Part shown: one piece after another, positions 48,171 through 54,866 of the stretch | Numbering within the stretch: position 1 is the stretch's first letter | Layout: the number at the start of each line of letters is the position of its first letter | Source: a bacterium | GTDB lineage: Bacteria > Hydrothermota > Tepidihabitantia > Tepidihabitantales > Tepidihabitantaceae | Assembly (NCBI GenBank): GCA_035505375.1 | Contig: DATJQV010000003.1 | Location: forward strand, 1 to 59,977 | Direction of reading: 5' to 3' | DNA length: 59,977 bases | Notes under the pieces: model-generated | Seen by the model: only the letters and a program-made list of their open reading frames with translations | What the model was told of the DNA's origin: nothing | Database searches by the model: none | Made by a program: the position numbers and the translations under genes

Positions 48171-48395
48171 ATGCTGTTCATAGTACAGGCTCTAGTGTTC
48201 CTGCTTCAGACGGCGCTGGGGGCTTCGGGGGTTAACCTGACGCTCACGGCTGCTGGGTCTGCACCTTCGGGTGCGACGTTGCTGGGTACCACGGCAGTCG
48301 TGCAGAGCGGGGTGGCCGTTCTGACCATCTCGCGCGGCACCGGGCCGTCGAAGAAGACGTACTGGACCGGCTACTGGTCGGCTGCCGTCAGCTAA
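48171..48395 (+). CDS. Small secreted or membrane peptide
   Basis: A 74-residue protein. MLFIVQALVFLLQTALGASG is a signal peptide or membrane anchor; the rest is Gly/Ser/Thr/Val-rich beta-type sequence (GVNLTLTAAGSAPSG, AVVQSGVAVLTIS, KKTYWTGYWSAAVS), which could be a small surface or pilin-like subunit. The AAGGAGGTGA site is a full match to the anti-Shine-Dalgarno and suggests high expression. A terminator follows. Confidence 0.65.
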   Translation: MLFIVQALVFLLQTALGASGVNLTLTAAGSAPSGATLLGTTAVVQSGVAVLTISRGTGPSKKTYWTGYWSAAVS

Positions 48396-48417
48396 TCAGG
48401 GCTGGTGAGGGAGGAAG

Positions 48418-48449
48418 GGCCGCGCCATTCCGGCGCGGCCTTCTGCTTT
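48418..48449 (+). terminator. Intrinsic terminator
   Basis: GGCCGCGCC, loop of five, GGCGCGGCC, then TTCTGCTTT. Confidence 0.85.
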
Positions 48450-48558
48450 GGAGACACGGCGACGACACGGGCGATTCCTGACGCCATAGAAACGCCAAAG
48501 GCCGCTGGCGACCGCCGTACTGCCTGACTCCGTTAGCTAGCTGACCGGGCTCGGCCAA

Positions 48559-48636
48559 GCGGGCAACCCATTTCCGATTCGAGTTTGACGCGGCCGGAGG
48601 ACGCGAACTGTCAGTTCCCGGGTCCAGGCTCATGGT
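48559..48636. repeat. 78-bp dispersed repeat R1, copy 1
   Basis: Matches 51973-52050 with three mismatches. It is followed by GTTCCCA/ATCCCCA 7-base units to about 48715, as is the second copy. Confidence 0.8.
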
Positions 48637-48722
48637 ACATAGTTCCCAGTTCCCAGTTCCTAGTTCCCAGTCCCTGCTTCCTAATCCCTAACCCCCAATC
48701 CCCAATCCTACTGCCCACCCCA

Positions 48723-48742
48723 CGCGGTTCATTTAAGTGAAC
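48723..48742. repeat. CGCGGTTCA palindrome copy
   Basis: CGCGGTTCAtttaaGTGAACC. Another lies at 48918-48938 within repeat R2. The stretch 48450-49058 otherwise holds only repeat words (8-base CAGGATTC/CAGGAGTC at 48945-48985; 7-base CAGCTCT-type at 49000-49050). Confidence 0.65.
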
Positions 48743-48841
48743 CCTCTCATTCTGGGTCCAAGATCGTCGATTGCAGATTGGTCGCGGCCAAGCGGGCAAC
48801 CCATTTCCGACTCCAGATTGTCGATTGTTGATCGACCTCGC

Positions 48842-48926
48842 CCAAGCGCGGGTTCCTCTTCAGGAGTCTGCGCTGTTGCCTACGATCTTCCGCTTCTTAC
48901 TCCCAACGGCCATCCCACGCGGTTCA
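48842..48926. repeat. 85-bp dispersed repeat R2, copy 1
   Basis: Identical over 85 bases to 51149-51233. The copies are in the same direction and bracket the VapC/Phd module and the IS. Confidence 0.85.
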
Positions 48927-49058
48927 TTTAAGTGAACGGGCAGGATTCCAGGATTCAAGGAGTCCAGGAGTCCAGGAGTCGAGTTGCGGGAGGGAGGTCT
49001 GACAGCCGACAGCTCTCAGCTAGCAATTTGCAGCTCGCGGCCTGCCGGCCGTGGCAGG

Positions 49059-49259
49059 CTAGCGGGAGGAGTGTTCCGCGATGAGCCGTCGGACCTTGGG
49101 TAAGAGCGCGCTGGGGACTTCAACCATGGTCAGTCCGCGCTGCGCGTATGCCGCTTCGTCTTCAGCGACCGCTTCTTGTTCGGTCTGGCTCTCGTAGTGT
49201 GCCAGCAGGCGCTGAACTCGCTCTTGGTCCCAGCCGGGAGGGAAATGCTGTTTCTTCAT
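49059..49259 (-). CDS. Small acidic protein of a toxin-antitoxin cluster
   Basis: A 66-residue protein: FPPGWDQERVQRLLAHYESQTEQEAVAEDEAAY then a short beta/helix end (VEVPSALLPKVRRLIAEH). The FPPGWDxERVxxxLxHYExQ motif is common in small antitoxin-like proteins beside toxin genes. Its ATG overlaps the Phd stop as ATGA. It may be a second antitoxin or regulator. Confidence 0.7.
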   Translation of the reverse strand: MKKQHFPPGWDQERVQRLLAHYESQTEQEAVAEDEAAYAQRGLTMVEVPSALLPKVRRLIAEHSSR

Positions 49260-49480
49260 CGCTTGCGGCTTCGGGATTCGCGAATCGCGGCGAGTAGTTC
49301 CCGGCGCGCAATTCCCCGGCCCACGCCGGGCACGTCGAACGGCGACCGGCGGACCCGCGTCTTTGGAACCACCGCAAAGGTCTCGCCACGGCGGCGGCGG
49401 ATGATGACTTCGCCCCGTTTCGATTCATCGAGTACCTCAGCCAGCCGGTTCCGGGCCTCTGAATAGGTGTAGGTCTTCAT
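49256..49480 (-). CDS. Phd/YefM-type antitoxin
   Basis: A 74-residue protein: MKTYTYSEARNRLAEVLDES then EVIIRRRRGETFAVVP fits the Phd/YefM fold. The second half (FDVPGVGRGIARRELLAAIRESRSRKR) is basic. It starts three bases after the VapC stop, an order with toxin first. Confidence 0.8.
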   Translation of the reverse strand: MKTYTYSEARNRLAEVLDESKRGEVIIRRRRGETFAVVPKTRVRRSPFDVPGVGRGIARRELLAAIRESRSRKR

Positions 49481-49483
49481 CGT

Positions 49484-49873
49484 TCACTCCACAATCTGAA
49501 TCCGCAGTCGCTTTGCCACTTCGCACATTCGGACATCGAGGCTCAGCAGCGGCAGCCGGTTTTCGATGCAGCATTGCAGGTAGTAGGCATCGTAGGCGTA
49601 GATGCCGAACTGCATCGCCAGTTTGACAGCACTGGGAATCGTCACCGGCAGCAGTGTTACCGGGATTTGCTGCGCGCTGTCGAACGCCCGAAGCACTTCG
49701 CTGTCGGTAAGACGTCCCTTCTTCCGCACGACGACCAGAGCATTGCCGACTTCATACGGCAGGATCTCCGGGGCTACGATTCCGCGCCCGGTGGTACTCC
49801 GGATGGTTGAGTCGCGGGCGGCTTCGTTCAAGACCACGGCAAGAAACGCGCTGGCATCGGCAACGACGTCCAT
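49484..49873 (-). CDS. VapC-like PIN-domain toxin
   Basis: A 129-residue PIN protein: MDVVADASAFLAVVL (Asp 6), PEILPYEVGNALVVV (Glu), YAYDAYYLQCCIE (Asp) and LLSLDVRMCEVAKRL (Asp) give the full acidic site. It is the first gene of a toxin-antitoxin-third gene operon. ATG 49873 lies five bases after the -10 box and a palindromic operator fills the promoter. Confidence 0.88.
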   Translation of the reverse strand: MDVVADASAFLAVVLNEAARDSTIRSTTGRGIVAPEILPYEVGNALVVVRKKGRLTDSEVLRAFDSAQQIPVTLLPVTIPSAVKLAMQFGIYAYDAYYLQCCIENRLPLLSLDVRMCEVAKRLRIQIVE

Positions 49874-49878
49874 GGCTT

Positions 49879-49907
49879 ATTGTACAACTCGTCAAGCGAG
49901 TTGTCAA
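49879..49907 (-). promoter_or_regulatory. VapC operon promoter with operator
   Basis: TTGACA (49907-49902), 17 bases, TACAAT (49884-49879). The palindrome CAACTCG-N5-CGAGTTG (49885-49903) covers the spacer. Confidence 0.75.
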
Positions 49908-49999
49908 CGTGAGAATGCGGGGACTGCGACCAGGCGGGGTCGCGAGGCTAGTCCACCTCCCCACGGCATTCAAGATTGAAGATTCCAGATTGTAGATTC

Positions 50000-51089
50000 G
50001 GGATGAGGACCCTATTTCTGTTGATAAACACTCCCTTTGCAGACGAAAGTCGGATGCACTCGGATGTAGCCACGGATGCGTCGCAATACGGCGGTCGGGC
50101 GGTTGACGCGACTAGCCACCTCTCGGAGTCGACCGTGCAAGGACTCGAGGACACCGTCAGTCGTTGGCAGCCGCAACTCGGGATGGTCCAGATAGGTGCG
50201 GTATAGCTTTTCATCCCTAAGGAACTCTCGGGCGATGCCAGCGACTCCAGGCCGACAGCACGGATCGGCGATGAGTTGACCTATCAGAGCTGTCTTCTGT
50301 AACACCCGACGCTCGCTTGTTGTCTTGAGCACCACCTTCACCGCCCGGTAGATTCTCGCGCTGATTCTGTGGCCGGGGAGCTTTTTCTTACGCTTCCCGA
50401 GTCGGTTGTATAGCCGCGTGAGAATGTGGAAATGACAGCGCTGGTGCAGCCACTGGTGCTCCCGGACAATTGCCTTGCTGCCTTGGAATCCATCGGAAAC
50501 AAGCGCTCTGATATGCTCGTGAATGTGCTCCGGGATAGTGCTGAAGGCCAAACGCCAACCCTCGGCGCTTTCCTTACCCTGGATGAGAAGCGGATCCAGG
50601 AAGAAAACGGAGTCACCCGTAGCAGGTTTCACGGCCATGTTATAGAGCACCCAAAGCTTGCGCCTGAAGACAAACCAAAGCCCATCGGCCAGTAGTGCAA
50701 GATCCCCGTCCAAGATAGTCTGCGGCGCAGGTCGCCGATTGAGTCGGTCAAGTGCCGCGCGATGTCTCTTGCGGACAACCCTGGCTGAGCAACCAAAGGC
50801 CGTTGCGAGCATGCTCGTCGGCTGTTTCTTGTCGAGTATTCTGCGTGGCAAATCACGGGTAGCCGTGCGGAGTTTGGGACCGCGACGTCTGGGTCTTACT
50901 GACCAGGTGCGTCCGCACTTGCTGCAGCGTCTCCTACGTCCACCAAACCGTACCCCATGCGCCTGACAATAGGGGCACTTCGGATATCTTGTAGACATAC
51001 ATGCGAAGTGTCCCTCAAAATCGAGGCTAACGCACCGAGATTCAACAAGAAAGCCGTCCTGTCATACACAGAAATAGGGTCCTCATCCC
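50000..51089 (-). mobile_element. Intact insertion sequence, 1090 bp, with TIR and 8-bp target duplication
   Basis: Perfect 22-base terminal inverted repeats (50000-50021 and 51068-51089, starting GGGATGAGGACC) flank one transposase gene whose stop lies in the left end. GTAGATTC occurs on both outer sides (49992-49999, 51090-51097) as the target duplication. It entered an AGATT-type 7-base repeat. Size, 8-base duplication and transposase fit an IS256-like element with zinc-ribbon variant transposase. Confidence 0.93.
50012..50998 (-). CDS. Transposase, IS256-like with N-terminal zinc ribbon
   Basis: A 328-residue transposase. MSTRYPKCPYCQAHGVRFGGRRRRCSKCGRTW is a zinc ribbon (split here), followed by a helix-turn-helix region. 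The catalytic core shows LALLADGLWFVFRRKLWVLY (first Asp), IRALVSDGFQGSKAIV (second Asp) and HQRCHFHILTRLYNRLG; the last Glu probably lies in TDGVLESLHGRLRE. Complete, with no frameshift. Only one copy in this window. Confidence 0.9.
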   Translation of the reverse strand: MSTRYPKCPYCQAHGVRFGGRRRRCSKCGRTWSVRPRRRGPKLRTATRDLPRRILDKKQPTSMLATAFGCSARVVRKRHRAALDRLNRRPAPQTILDGDLALLADGLWFVFRRKLWVLYNMAVKPATGDSVFFLDPLLIQGKESAEGWRLAFSTIPEHIHEHIRALVSDGFQGSKAIVREHQWLHQRCHFHILTRLYNRLGKRKKKLPGHRISARIYRAVKVVLKTTSERRVLQKTALIGQLIADPCCRPGVAGIAREFLRDEKLYRTYLDHPELRLPTTDGVLESLHGRLREVASRVNRPTAVLRRIRGYIRVHPTFVCKGSVYQQK

Positions 51090-51148
51090 GTAGATTCCAG
51101 ATTCTAGATTAGCCCGGGCAACCCACTTCCGATTCGAGATTGACGCGG

Positions 51149-51233
51149 CCAAGCGCGGGTTCCTCTTCAGGAGTCTGCGCTGTTGCCTACGATCTTCCGC
51201 TTCTTACTCCCAACGGCCATCCCACGCGGTTCA
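51149..51233. repeat. 85-bp dispersed repeat R2, copy 2
   Basis: Identical to 48842-48926 and followed by the same palindrome (51225-51245). The following 51290-51410 is a strict 7-base array (CCTCATT, CCTCAGT, CCCTAAT, CCCTAGC, CCCCAAT). Confidence 0.85.
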
Positions 51234-51412
51234 CTTAAATGAACCCGTCCTCAGTTTCCATCTTCCAGCTTCTGATTCCGCAGTACCGGTCCTTCTTTCT
51301 CAATCCTCATTTCCCATTCCTTTGTCCTCATCCCTCATTCCTCAGTCCTCAAACCCTAATCCATAGTCCCTAATCCCTAGCCCCTCGTCCCCAATCCCCA
51401 CTGCCCATCCCC

Positions 51413-51436
51413 CGCGGTTCATAGAAATGAACCGCG
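51413..51436. repeat. CGCGGTTCAT-N4-ATGAACCGCG palindrome, perfect copy
   Basis: Ten-base arms, four-base centre (AGAA). It is the best copy along with 51868-51891. Confidence 0.8.
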
Positions 51437-51494
51437 TGACATTGCTGCAACACCTCCGGTCCGCATCAATGTGTCTTCCAGGTGATGACCACCG

Positions 51495-51527
51495 TTGACC
51501 GCACCTCGCGGTTCACTAAAATGAACC
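51495..51527 (+). promoter_or_regulatory. Promoter and operator of the wHTH gene
   Basis: TTGACC (51495-51500), 16 bases, TAAAAT (51517-51522). A copy of the palindrome (GGTTCA-N6-TGAACC, 51510-51527, arms extended by CCTCG/CGAGG with one base missing) covers the -10 box, as expected for autoregulation. Confidence 0.7.
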
Positions 51528-51537
51528 CGAGGTCATC

Positions 51538-51849
51538 ATGAAACTGCTATCGATTCGCAAGCGTAAGCCGGATTCGAGCAAGTTGTTTGTCGCGTCGCTG
51601 GAACAGGCGGTGCTGGCGTTTCTGATCAAGGACCCTGAGCGCAGCTACTACAGCGTGGAACTCTCGGACGACGCCGGTCTGTCACGCGGCGGAGTCAACC
51701 AGGCGCTTCACACGCTGGTCGAGGTCGGACTGGTAGTCCTGACTGAGGAACGCGGGCCAAGGCGGTTCTACCGCGCCAACCTCGCCGATCCAAGGATGCA
51801 GGCCTTCAAGGCACTGTTGGAGGCCGTGTCTGCAGCCAGCCGCCGCTAG
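51538..51849 (+). CDS. Winged-helix DNA-binding regulator
   Basis: A 103-residue protein. FVASLEQAVLAFLIKDPERSYYSVELSDDAGLSRGGVNQALHTLVEVGLVVLTEERGPRRFY (given here as the domain reading) is an ArsR/MarR-like winged helix from residue 18 to 85, with the recognition helix at GLSRGGVNQALHTLVE. A palindrome of the CGCGGTTCAT family covers its own promoter and further copies lie on both sides, so these are likely its sites. GAGG lies five bases before the ATG at the very start of the mRNA. Confidence 0.82.
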   Translation: MKLLSIRKRKPDSSKLFVASLEQAVLAFLIKDPERSYYSVELSDDAGLSRGGVNQALHTLVEVGLVVLTEERGPRRFYRANLADPRMQAFKALLEAVSAASRR

Positions 51850-51867
51850 AACTGCAGAGCAAAGTCA

Positions 51868-51891
51868 CGCGGTTCATTTAGATGAACCGCG
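51868..51891. repeat. CGCGGTTCAT-N4-ATGAACCGCG palindrome, perfect copy
   Basis: Nineteen bases after the wHTH stop. The stretch 51850-52222 also holds an ATTCCTGACG word, R1 copy 2 (51973-52050) and a strict 7-base array (52040-52185). Confidence 0.8.
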
Positions 51892-51972
51892 GATCCTCGG
51901 CGACACAACAGTCGATTCCTGACGTAACGCTGCCGCAGCAGCGAGATAGCAGTAAGCAGTGAGCAGCTAGGC

Positions 51973-52050
51973 GCGGGCAACCCATTTCCGATTCGAGATT
52001 GACGCGGCCGGAGGACGCGAACTATCAGTTCCCGGGTCCAAGCTCATGGT
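51973..52050. repeat. 78-bp dispersed repeat R1, copy 2
   Basis: Three mismatches to 48559-48636. Confidence 0.8.
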
Positions 52051-52222
52051 TCCCAGTTCCTAGTCCCTCGTCCCCAGTCCTTGGTTCCTCGTTCTTCGTC
52101 CCCGGTCCTTCATCCTCAATCCTCAGTCCTCAAACCCTAGTCCCTAATCCCTGCCCCCTAGCCCCTCGTCCCTACTCCTCGCTGCCACCCACGCGGTTGA
52201 GCCGTCGGACGGCACCTGCCTG

Positions 52223-52326
52223 CAGTTCACCCCAAACCCCGCACCTCAGGGGTTCCACCCCTAAGGCGGTGTACGCGACTTCCTTTGGTCGTCGCACGTG
52301 CACCTGTGACCCCTTGGGGTGAACTG
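52223..52326. repeat. 104-bp element with 13-bp perfect inverted ends
   Basis: CAGTTCACCCCAA (52223-52235) and TTGGGGTGAACTG (52314-52326). An inner AGGGGT-TCC-ACCCCT hairpin and a GCACGTGC core are also present. This could be a MITE-like element or a structured RNA. The following 52327-52439 shows no gene I trust. Confidence 0.7.
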
Positions 52327-52439
52327 GCAGAGCACCATGAACTCGGCCGGGCGATTGGCTACGAGCAGTCGGTCAGCCACACTGCCCGACAGAGGCCGCT
52401 GAGGCCAACGCAGGTGCGGCGTGGCCGCGAGGTTGCGGT

Positions 52440-52784
52440 CTAGCCCAGTTGAAAGAGCCGACGGAGGCGCAGTCGGATATCCGCGAGCCGCGATTCGGTG
52501 AGCCAGCCAAGCTCGCGGAGCACGGTCGAGCCGGCGATAGTCATCAGGCGGTGCAGGCAAATGGTGGACGGAACGCGCAGTCCGGTCCGGCCGAAGTCCG
52601 GGTCTTGGGGGCGGAGCGAGATGTCGGTTTCCAGGCTCGATGGTTGAGCCCGGCTGGTGATGAAGGCGACGACGATGTGGCCGTGCGGGCCGATGGGTTC
52701 AGTGAGGCAGACTGCAGGTCGCACCTTGGTTCCGGAGAGGTCGTCGAACGGGAACGGGATGAGGACGACTTTACCGCTGGTCAC
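52440..52784 (-). CDS. MazF/PemK-like toxin
   Basis: A 114-residue endoribonuclease-type toxin: GKVVLIPFPFDDLSGTKVRP (split from AVCL) at the start is the family hallmark, with IVVAFITSRAQP and LHRLMTIAGSTVLRELGWL in order. Last gene of a three-gene operon, overlapping the middle gene by 14 bases. Confidence 0.9.
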   Translation of the reverse strand: MTSGKVVLIPFPFDDLSGTKVRPAVCLTEPIGPHGHIVVAFITSRAQPSSLETDISLRPQDPDFGRTGLRVPSTICLHRLMTIAGSTVLRELGWLTESRLADIRLRLRRLFQLG

Positions 52785-53019
52785 TGAATGGCTTGCCGTC
52801 GGCAGCGGTGTAGATGTCCTCGGCCGGGTCGGTCAGGAATTCGAATGCCGGGTTGGAGCGGGCGGCCTGGAGCCAGAGCTTCTCATCGATGTCAGTGTCA
52901 TCGGGGAGCAGGATAATCACTCTGACCCGGCTCGGCCCTTCGATGGGGAGCGGCTCGTCCAGGACGAGCTTGTGTTCTTTGTCTACGGTGCCGGTCGTCT
53001 CGACTGCTATCCGCGTCAT
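52771..53019 (-). CDS. Antitoxin-like protein, middle gene
   Basis: An 82-residue protein: GTVDKEHKLVLDEPLPIEGP then SRVRVIILLPDDTDIDE is typical of small antitoxin-like proteins beside RelE, PIN or MazF toxins; the acidic, aromatic tail (LWLQAARSNPAFEFLTDPAEDIY) would bind the toxin. Its stop overlaps mazF. It follows the first gene after one base. Confidence 0.78.
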   Translation of the reverse strand: MTRIAVETTGTVDKEHKLVLDEPLPIEGPSRVRVIILLPDDTDIDEKLWLQAARSNPAFEFLTDPAEDIYTAADGKPFSDQR

Positions 53020-53020
53020 A

Positions 53021-53218
53021 CTACGTCCTGGCGTCCTTCGCCTCGCGTACGAGGAAGTCCAGCTTGCCTGAGGCCGAATCGGTCTCTATCTCTCGGTCCC
53101 ATGCCAGCCAGTCCCGTTCGAGAAACCAGCGGCGGAACTTGTCGTAGTCCGGTTCGGACAATTGCGCGACCGCGGTCTCAAGCTCGGTCAATCGGCCGGC
53201 CGTTCTCACAGGTGACAT
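53021..53218 (-). CDS. Small antitoxin-operon protein, first gene
   Basis: A 65-residue protein: LTELETAVAQLSEPDYDKFRRWFLERDWLAWDREIETDSASGKLD (domain reading, split) is a pattern common in small proteins encoded before RelE-like toxins. Here it heads a MazF operon. ATG 53218 lies seven bases after the -10 box; a longer frame crosses the promoter and is rejected. Confidence 0.72.
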   Translation of the reverse strand: MSPVRTAGRLTELETAVAQLSEPDYDKFRRWFLERDWLAWDREIETDSASGKLDFLVREAKDART

Positions 53219-53225
53219 CTGAGGT

Positions 53226-53254
53226 AGTGTAGCTGCAGGGAGAACTGGAGTCAA
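53226..53254 (-). promoter_or_regulatory. Leaderless-type promoter of the MazF operon
   Basis: TTGACT (53254-53249), 17 bases, TACACT (53231-53226), seven bases to ATG 53218. The spacer 53270-53435 to the next promoter is made of 7-base CTTGCGG/CCTACGG units. Confidence 0.7.
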
Positions 53255-53438
53255 GGCGCGGCAGGGTGAGCTAACGGCTGCCAGCCTGCAGCTTACGGCC
53301 TCGGTCGGATACGGCATCAGAAACACGTGGGAGCGGTTAGCCGTGAGCCGATAGCGGATTCGGTCGAGACGATGATGACCGCCGACGGCTTGCGGCTTAT
53401 AGCTTGCGGCCTACGGCCTACGGCCGGCGGATGACGGT

Positions 53439-53467
53439 TTGACGCTATGGCGTTATGATGCTACAAT
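53439..53467 (+). promoter_or_regulatory. Leaderless-type promoter of the RelB/RelE-type module
   Basis: TTGACG (53439-53444), 17 bases, TACAAT (53462-53467), six bases to ATG 53474. Confidence 0.7.
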
Positions 53468-53473
53468 GGAGGC

Positions 53474-53707
53474 ATGAGAACTGCTTTACGAAGGGCCACG
53501 GTATACTTCAACCCCGCCGTGCACCGTGCGCTGCGCCTGAGGGCTGCCGAGACAGACCAGTCCGTCTCTGAACTCATCAATGAGGCAGTCAGCTCGAGTC
53601 TTGTGGAGGACGCCGAGGACATCGCTGCGTTCGCGGAGCGCGCGCACGAACCGAACATCCCGTTTGCAGACGCCGTCAAGGAACTGAAGCGTCGTGGCAG
53701 GCTATGA
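53474..53707 (+). CDS. RHH/RelB-type antitoxin
   Basis: A 77-residue protein: RATVYFNPAVHRALRLRAAETDQSVSELINEAV (read as one beta strand and two helices) is a ribbon-helix-helix DNA-binding domain; the C-terminal half is the toxin-binding helix. It overlaps the toxin gene by 14 bases. Confidence 0.87.
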   Translation: MRTALRRATVYFNPAVHRALRLRAAETDQSVSELINEAVSSSLVEDAEDIAAFAERAHEPNIPFADAVKELKRRGRL

Positions 53708-53954
53708 AGTCTTCATCAAGCCGTCGGCGCTGAAGGAATTGGAGTCGGTCGGCAGTAGGAAGCTCCGACGGAACCTGGCTGAACACATTCATGCCCTTGC
53801 TGACAACCCCAGGCCTCAGGGATGTAGGAAACTGACCGGAGCCGACCAGTATCGAATCCGACGTGGAGCGTACCGTATCGTCTACTCGATTGAGGACCAA
53901 CGCCGGACAGTGCTTGTGGTGAAGATTGGTCATCGGAAGGACGTCTACCGGTAG
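53694..53954 (+). CDS. RelE/ParE-type toxin
   Basis: An 86-residue toxin: YEVFIKPSALKELESV, HIHALADNPRPQGCRKLTGADQYRIRRGAYRIVYSI (split) and VVKIGHRKDVYR follow the RelE pattern with the Arg/Lys/His catalytic set. GTG 53694 starts inside the antitoxin gene. Confidence 0.92.
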   Translation: MAGYEVFIKPSALKELESVGSRKLRRNLAEHIHALADNPRPQGCRKLTGADQYRIRRGAYRIVYSIEDQRRTVLVVKIGHRKDVYR

Positions 53955-54109
53955 CGGCGCGGCACAGCGGCATTTCAGATTGCAGATTGTAGATTGCAGA
54001 TTGACCGAAGGGCCGGTCCCGGATGGTGAGCCTGGTCGAGCGGATGAAGCGGCCGGCAGGCTGCGGCTGATGGGTATGGCCGGCATGAGTCACGAGAGGA
54101 GACGACCAT
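53955..54109. repeat. Short repeat spacer
   Basis: CAGATTG/TAGATTG 7-base units at 53968-54003; nothing else recognised before the next gene. Confidence 0.55.
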
Positions 54110-54709
54110 ATGCGGAACGATAGCAGCGACGTGCACGATTTCGAAGAGTGGTCGCGCAGTTACGAGCAGTCGCGGATGCAGAACCTGTACTTCGACCGTG
54201 TGCATCGCGCCGCGCTGGCCCTGGTGTCGCAACCGGATGGTGAGCACATGCCCGGCAGCGTTCTCGATGTCGGCTGCGGCACGGGACGGTTGCTGCGCAA
54301 AGCCCGCGAGGGCTGGCCTGCCGCCAGCTTGACCGGCGTTGACCCCACTCAAGGCATGATAGACGTGGCCCGCCGACTGATGCCCGAGGCGACGTTTCAC
54401 ACCGCCTCGGCCGAGTCACTGCCGCTGCCGGATGCGTCGGTGGAAGTGGTAATAACCACCATGTCGTTCCATCACTGGAAGGACCGGGCCGCGGGCGTGC
54501 GCGAGATTGCTCGCGTTCTGCGTCCGGGCGGCCGATTCTGCCTGGCCGATGCCACCCTGCCGGCGTGGTTGGCCCGACTCACCCACCACATGGAGGGAAA
54601 CAGCTTTGCGACGTGGCGGGCACTTGTCGAATCGGCCGGGCTCTCGGTCGCGGCCCAGAAGCGTACATTTCTCGGGCACGTGCTGGTGATGCTGAGCGCG
54701 AAACCATGA
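54110..54709 (+). CDS. SAM-dependent methyltransferase (Methyltransf_11-like)
   Basis: A 199-residue enzyme: VLDVGCGTGRLLRKAREGWP (motif I), LTGVDPTQGMIDVARRL, ASAESLPLPDASVEVVITTMSFHHW and EIARVLRPGGRFCLADATLP are all present. ATG 54110 has GGAG ten bases upstream. Acceptor unknown. Confidence 0.9.
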   Translation: MRNDSSDVHDFEEWSRSYEQSRMQNLYFDRVHRAALALVSQPDGEHMPGSVLDVGCGTGRLLRKAREGWPAASLTGVDPTQGMIDVARRLMPEATFHTASAESLPLPDASVEVVITTMSFHHWKDRAAGVREIARVLRPGGRFCLADATLPAWLARLTHHMEGNSFATWRALVESAGLSVAAQKRTFLGHVLVMLSAKP

Positions 54710-54784
54710 AACACGGACTGTGCTATAACCGGCACTTGGAGACTGCTACTGACCTTCGCACGCGCAATGCAACGCTCTTCTCCA

Positions 54785-54835
54785 TTCTATCCCTCTCCCT
54801 TGAGGGAGAGGGAAGGGTGAGGGTGAGGCGCGTGC
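54785..54835. repeat. CCCTCTCCC-type palindrome
   Basis: CCCTCTCCCTTGAGGGAGAGGG-type hairpin followed by AGGGTGAGGGTG, a common dispersed intergenic sequence. It lies between the methyltransferase and the ABC genes. Confidence 0.7.
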
Positions 54836-54866
54836 GCCATTACTTACACGAAACTCAATAGCTCTT

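Noticed and set aside
51999-52322. 107-codon ORF over pyrimidine repeats
   Set aside because: Low-complexity translation of the 7-base array and the inverted element.
54565-54861. ORF after the methyltransferase
   Set aside because: Runs through the CCCTCTCCC palindrome; no ribosome site.
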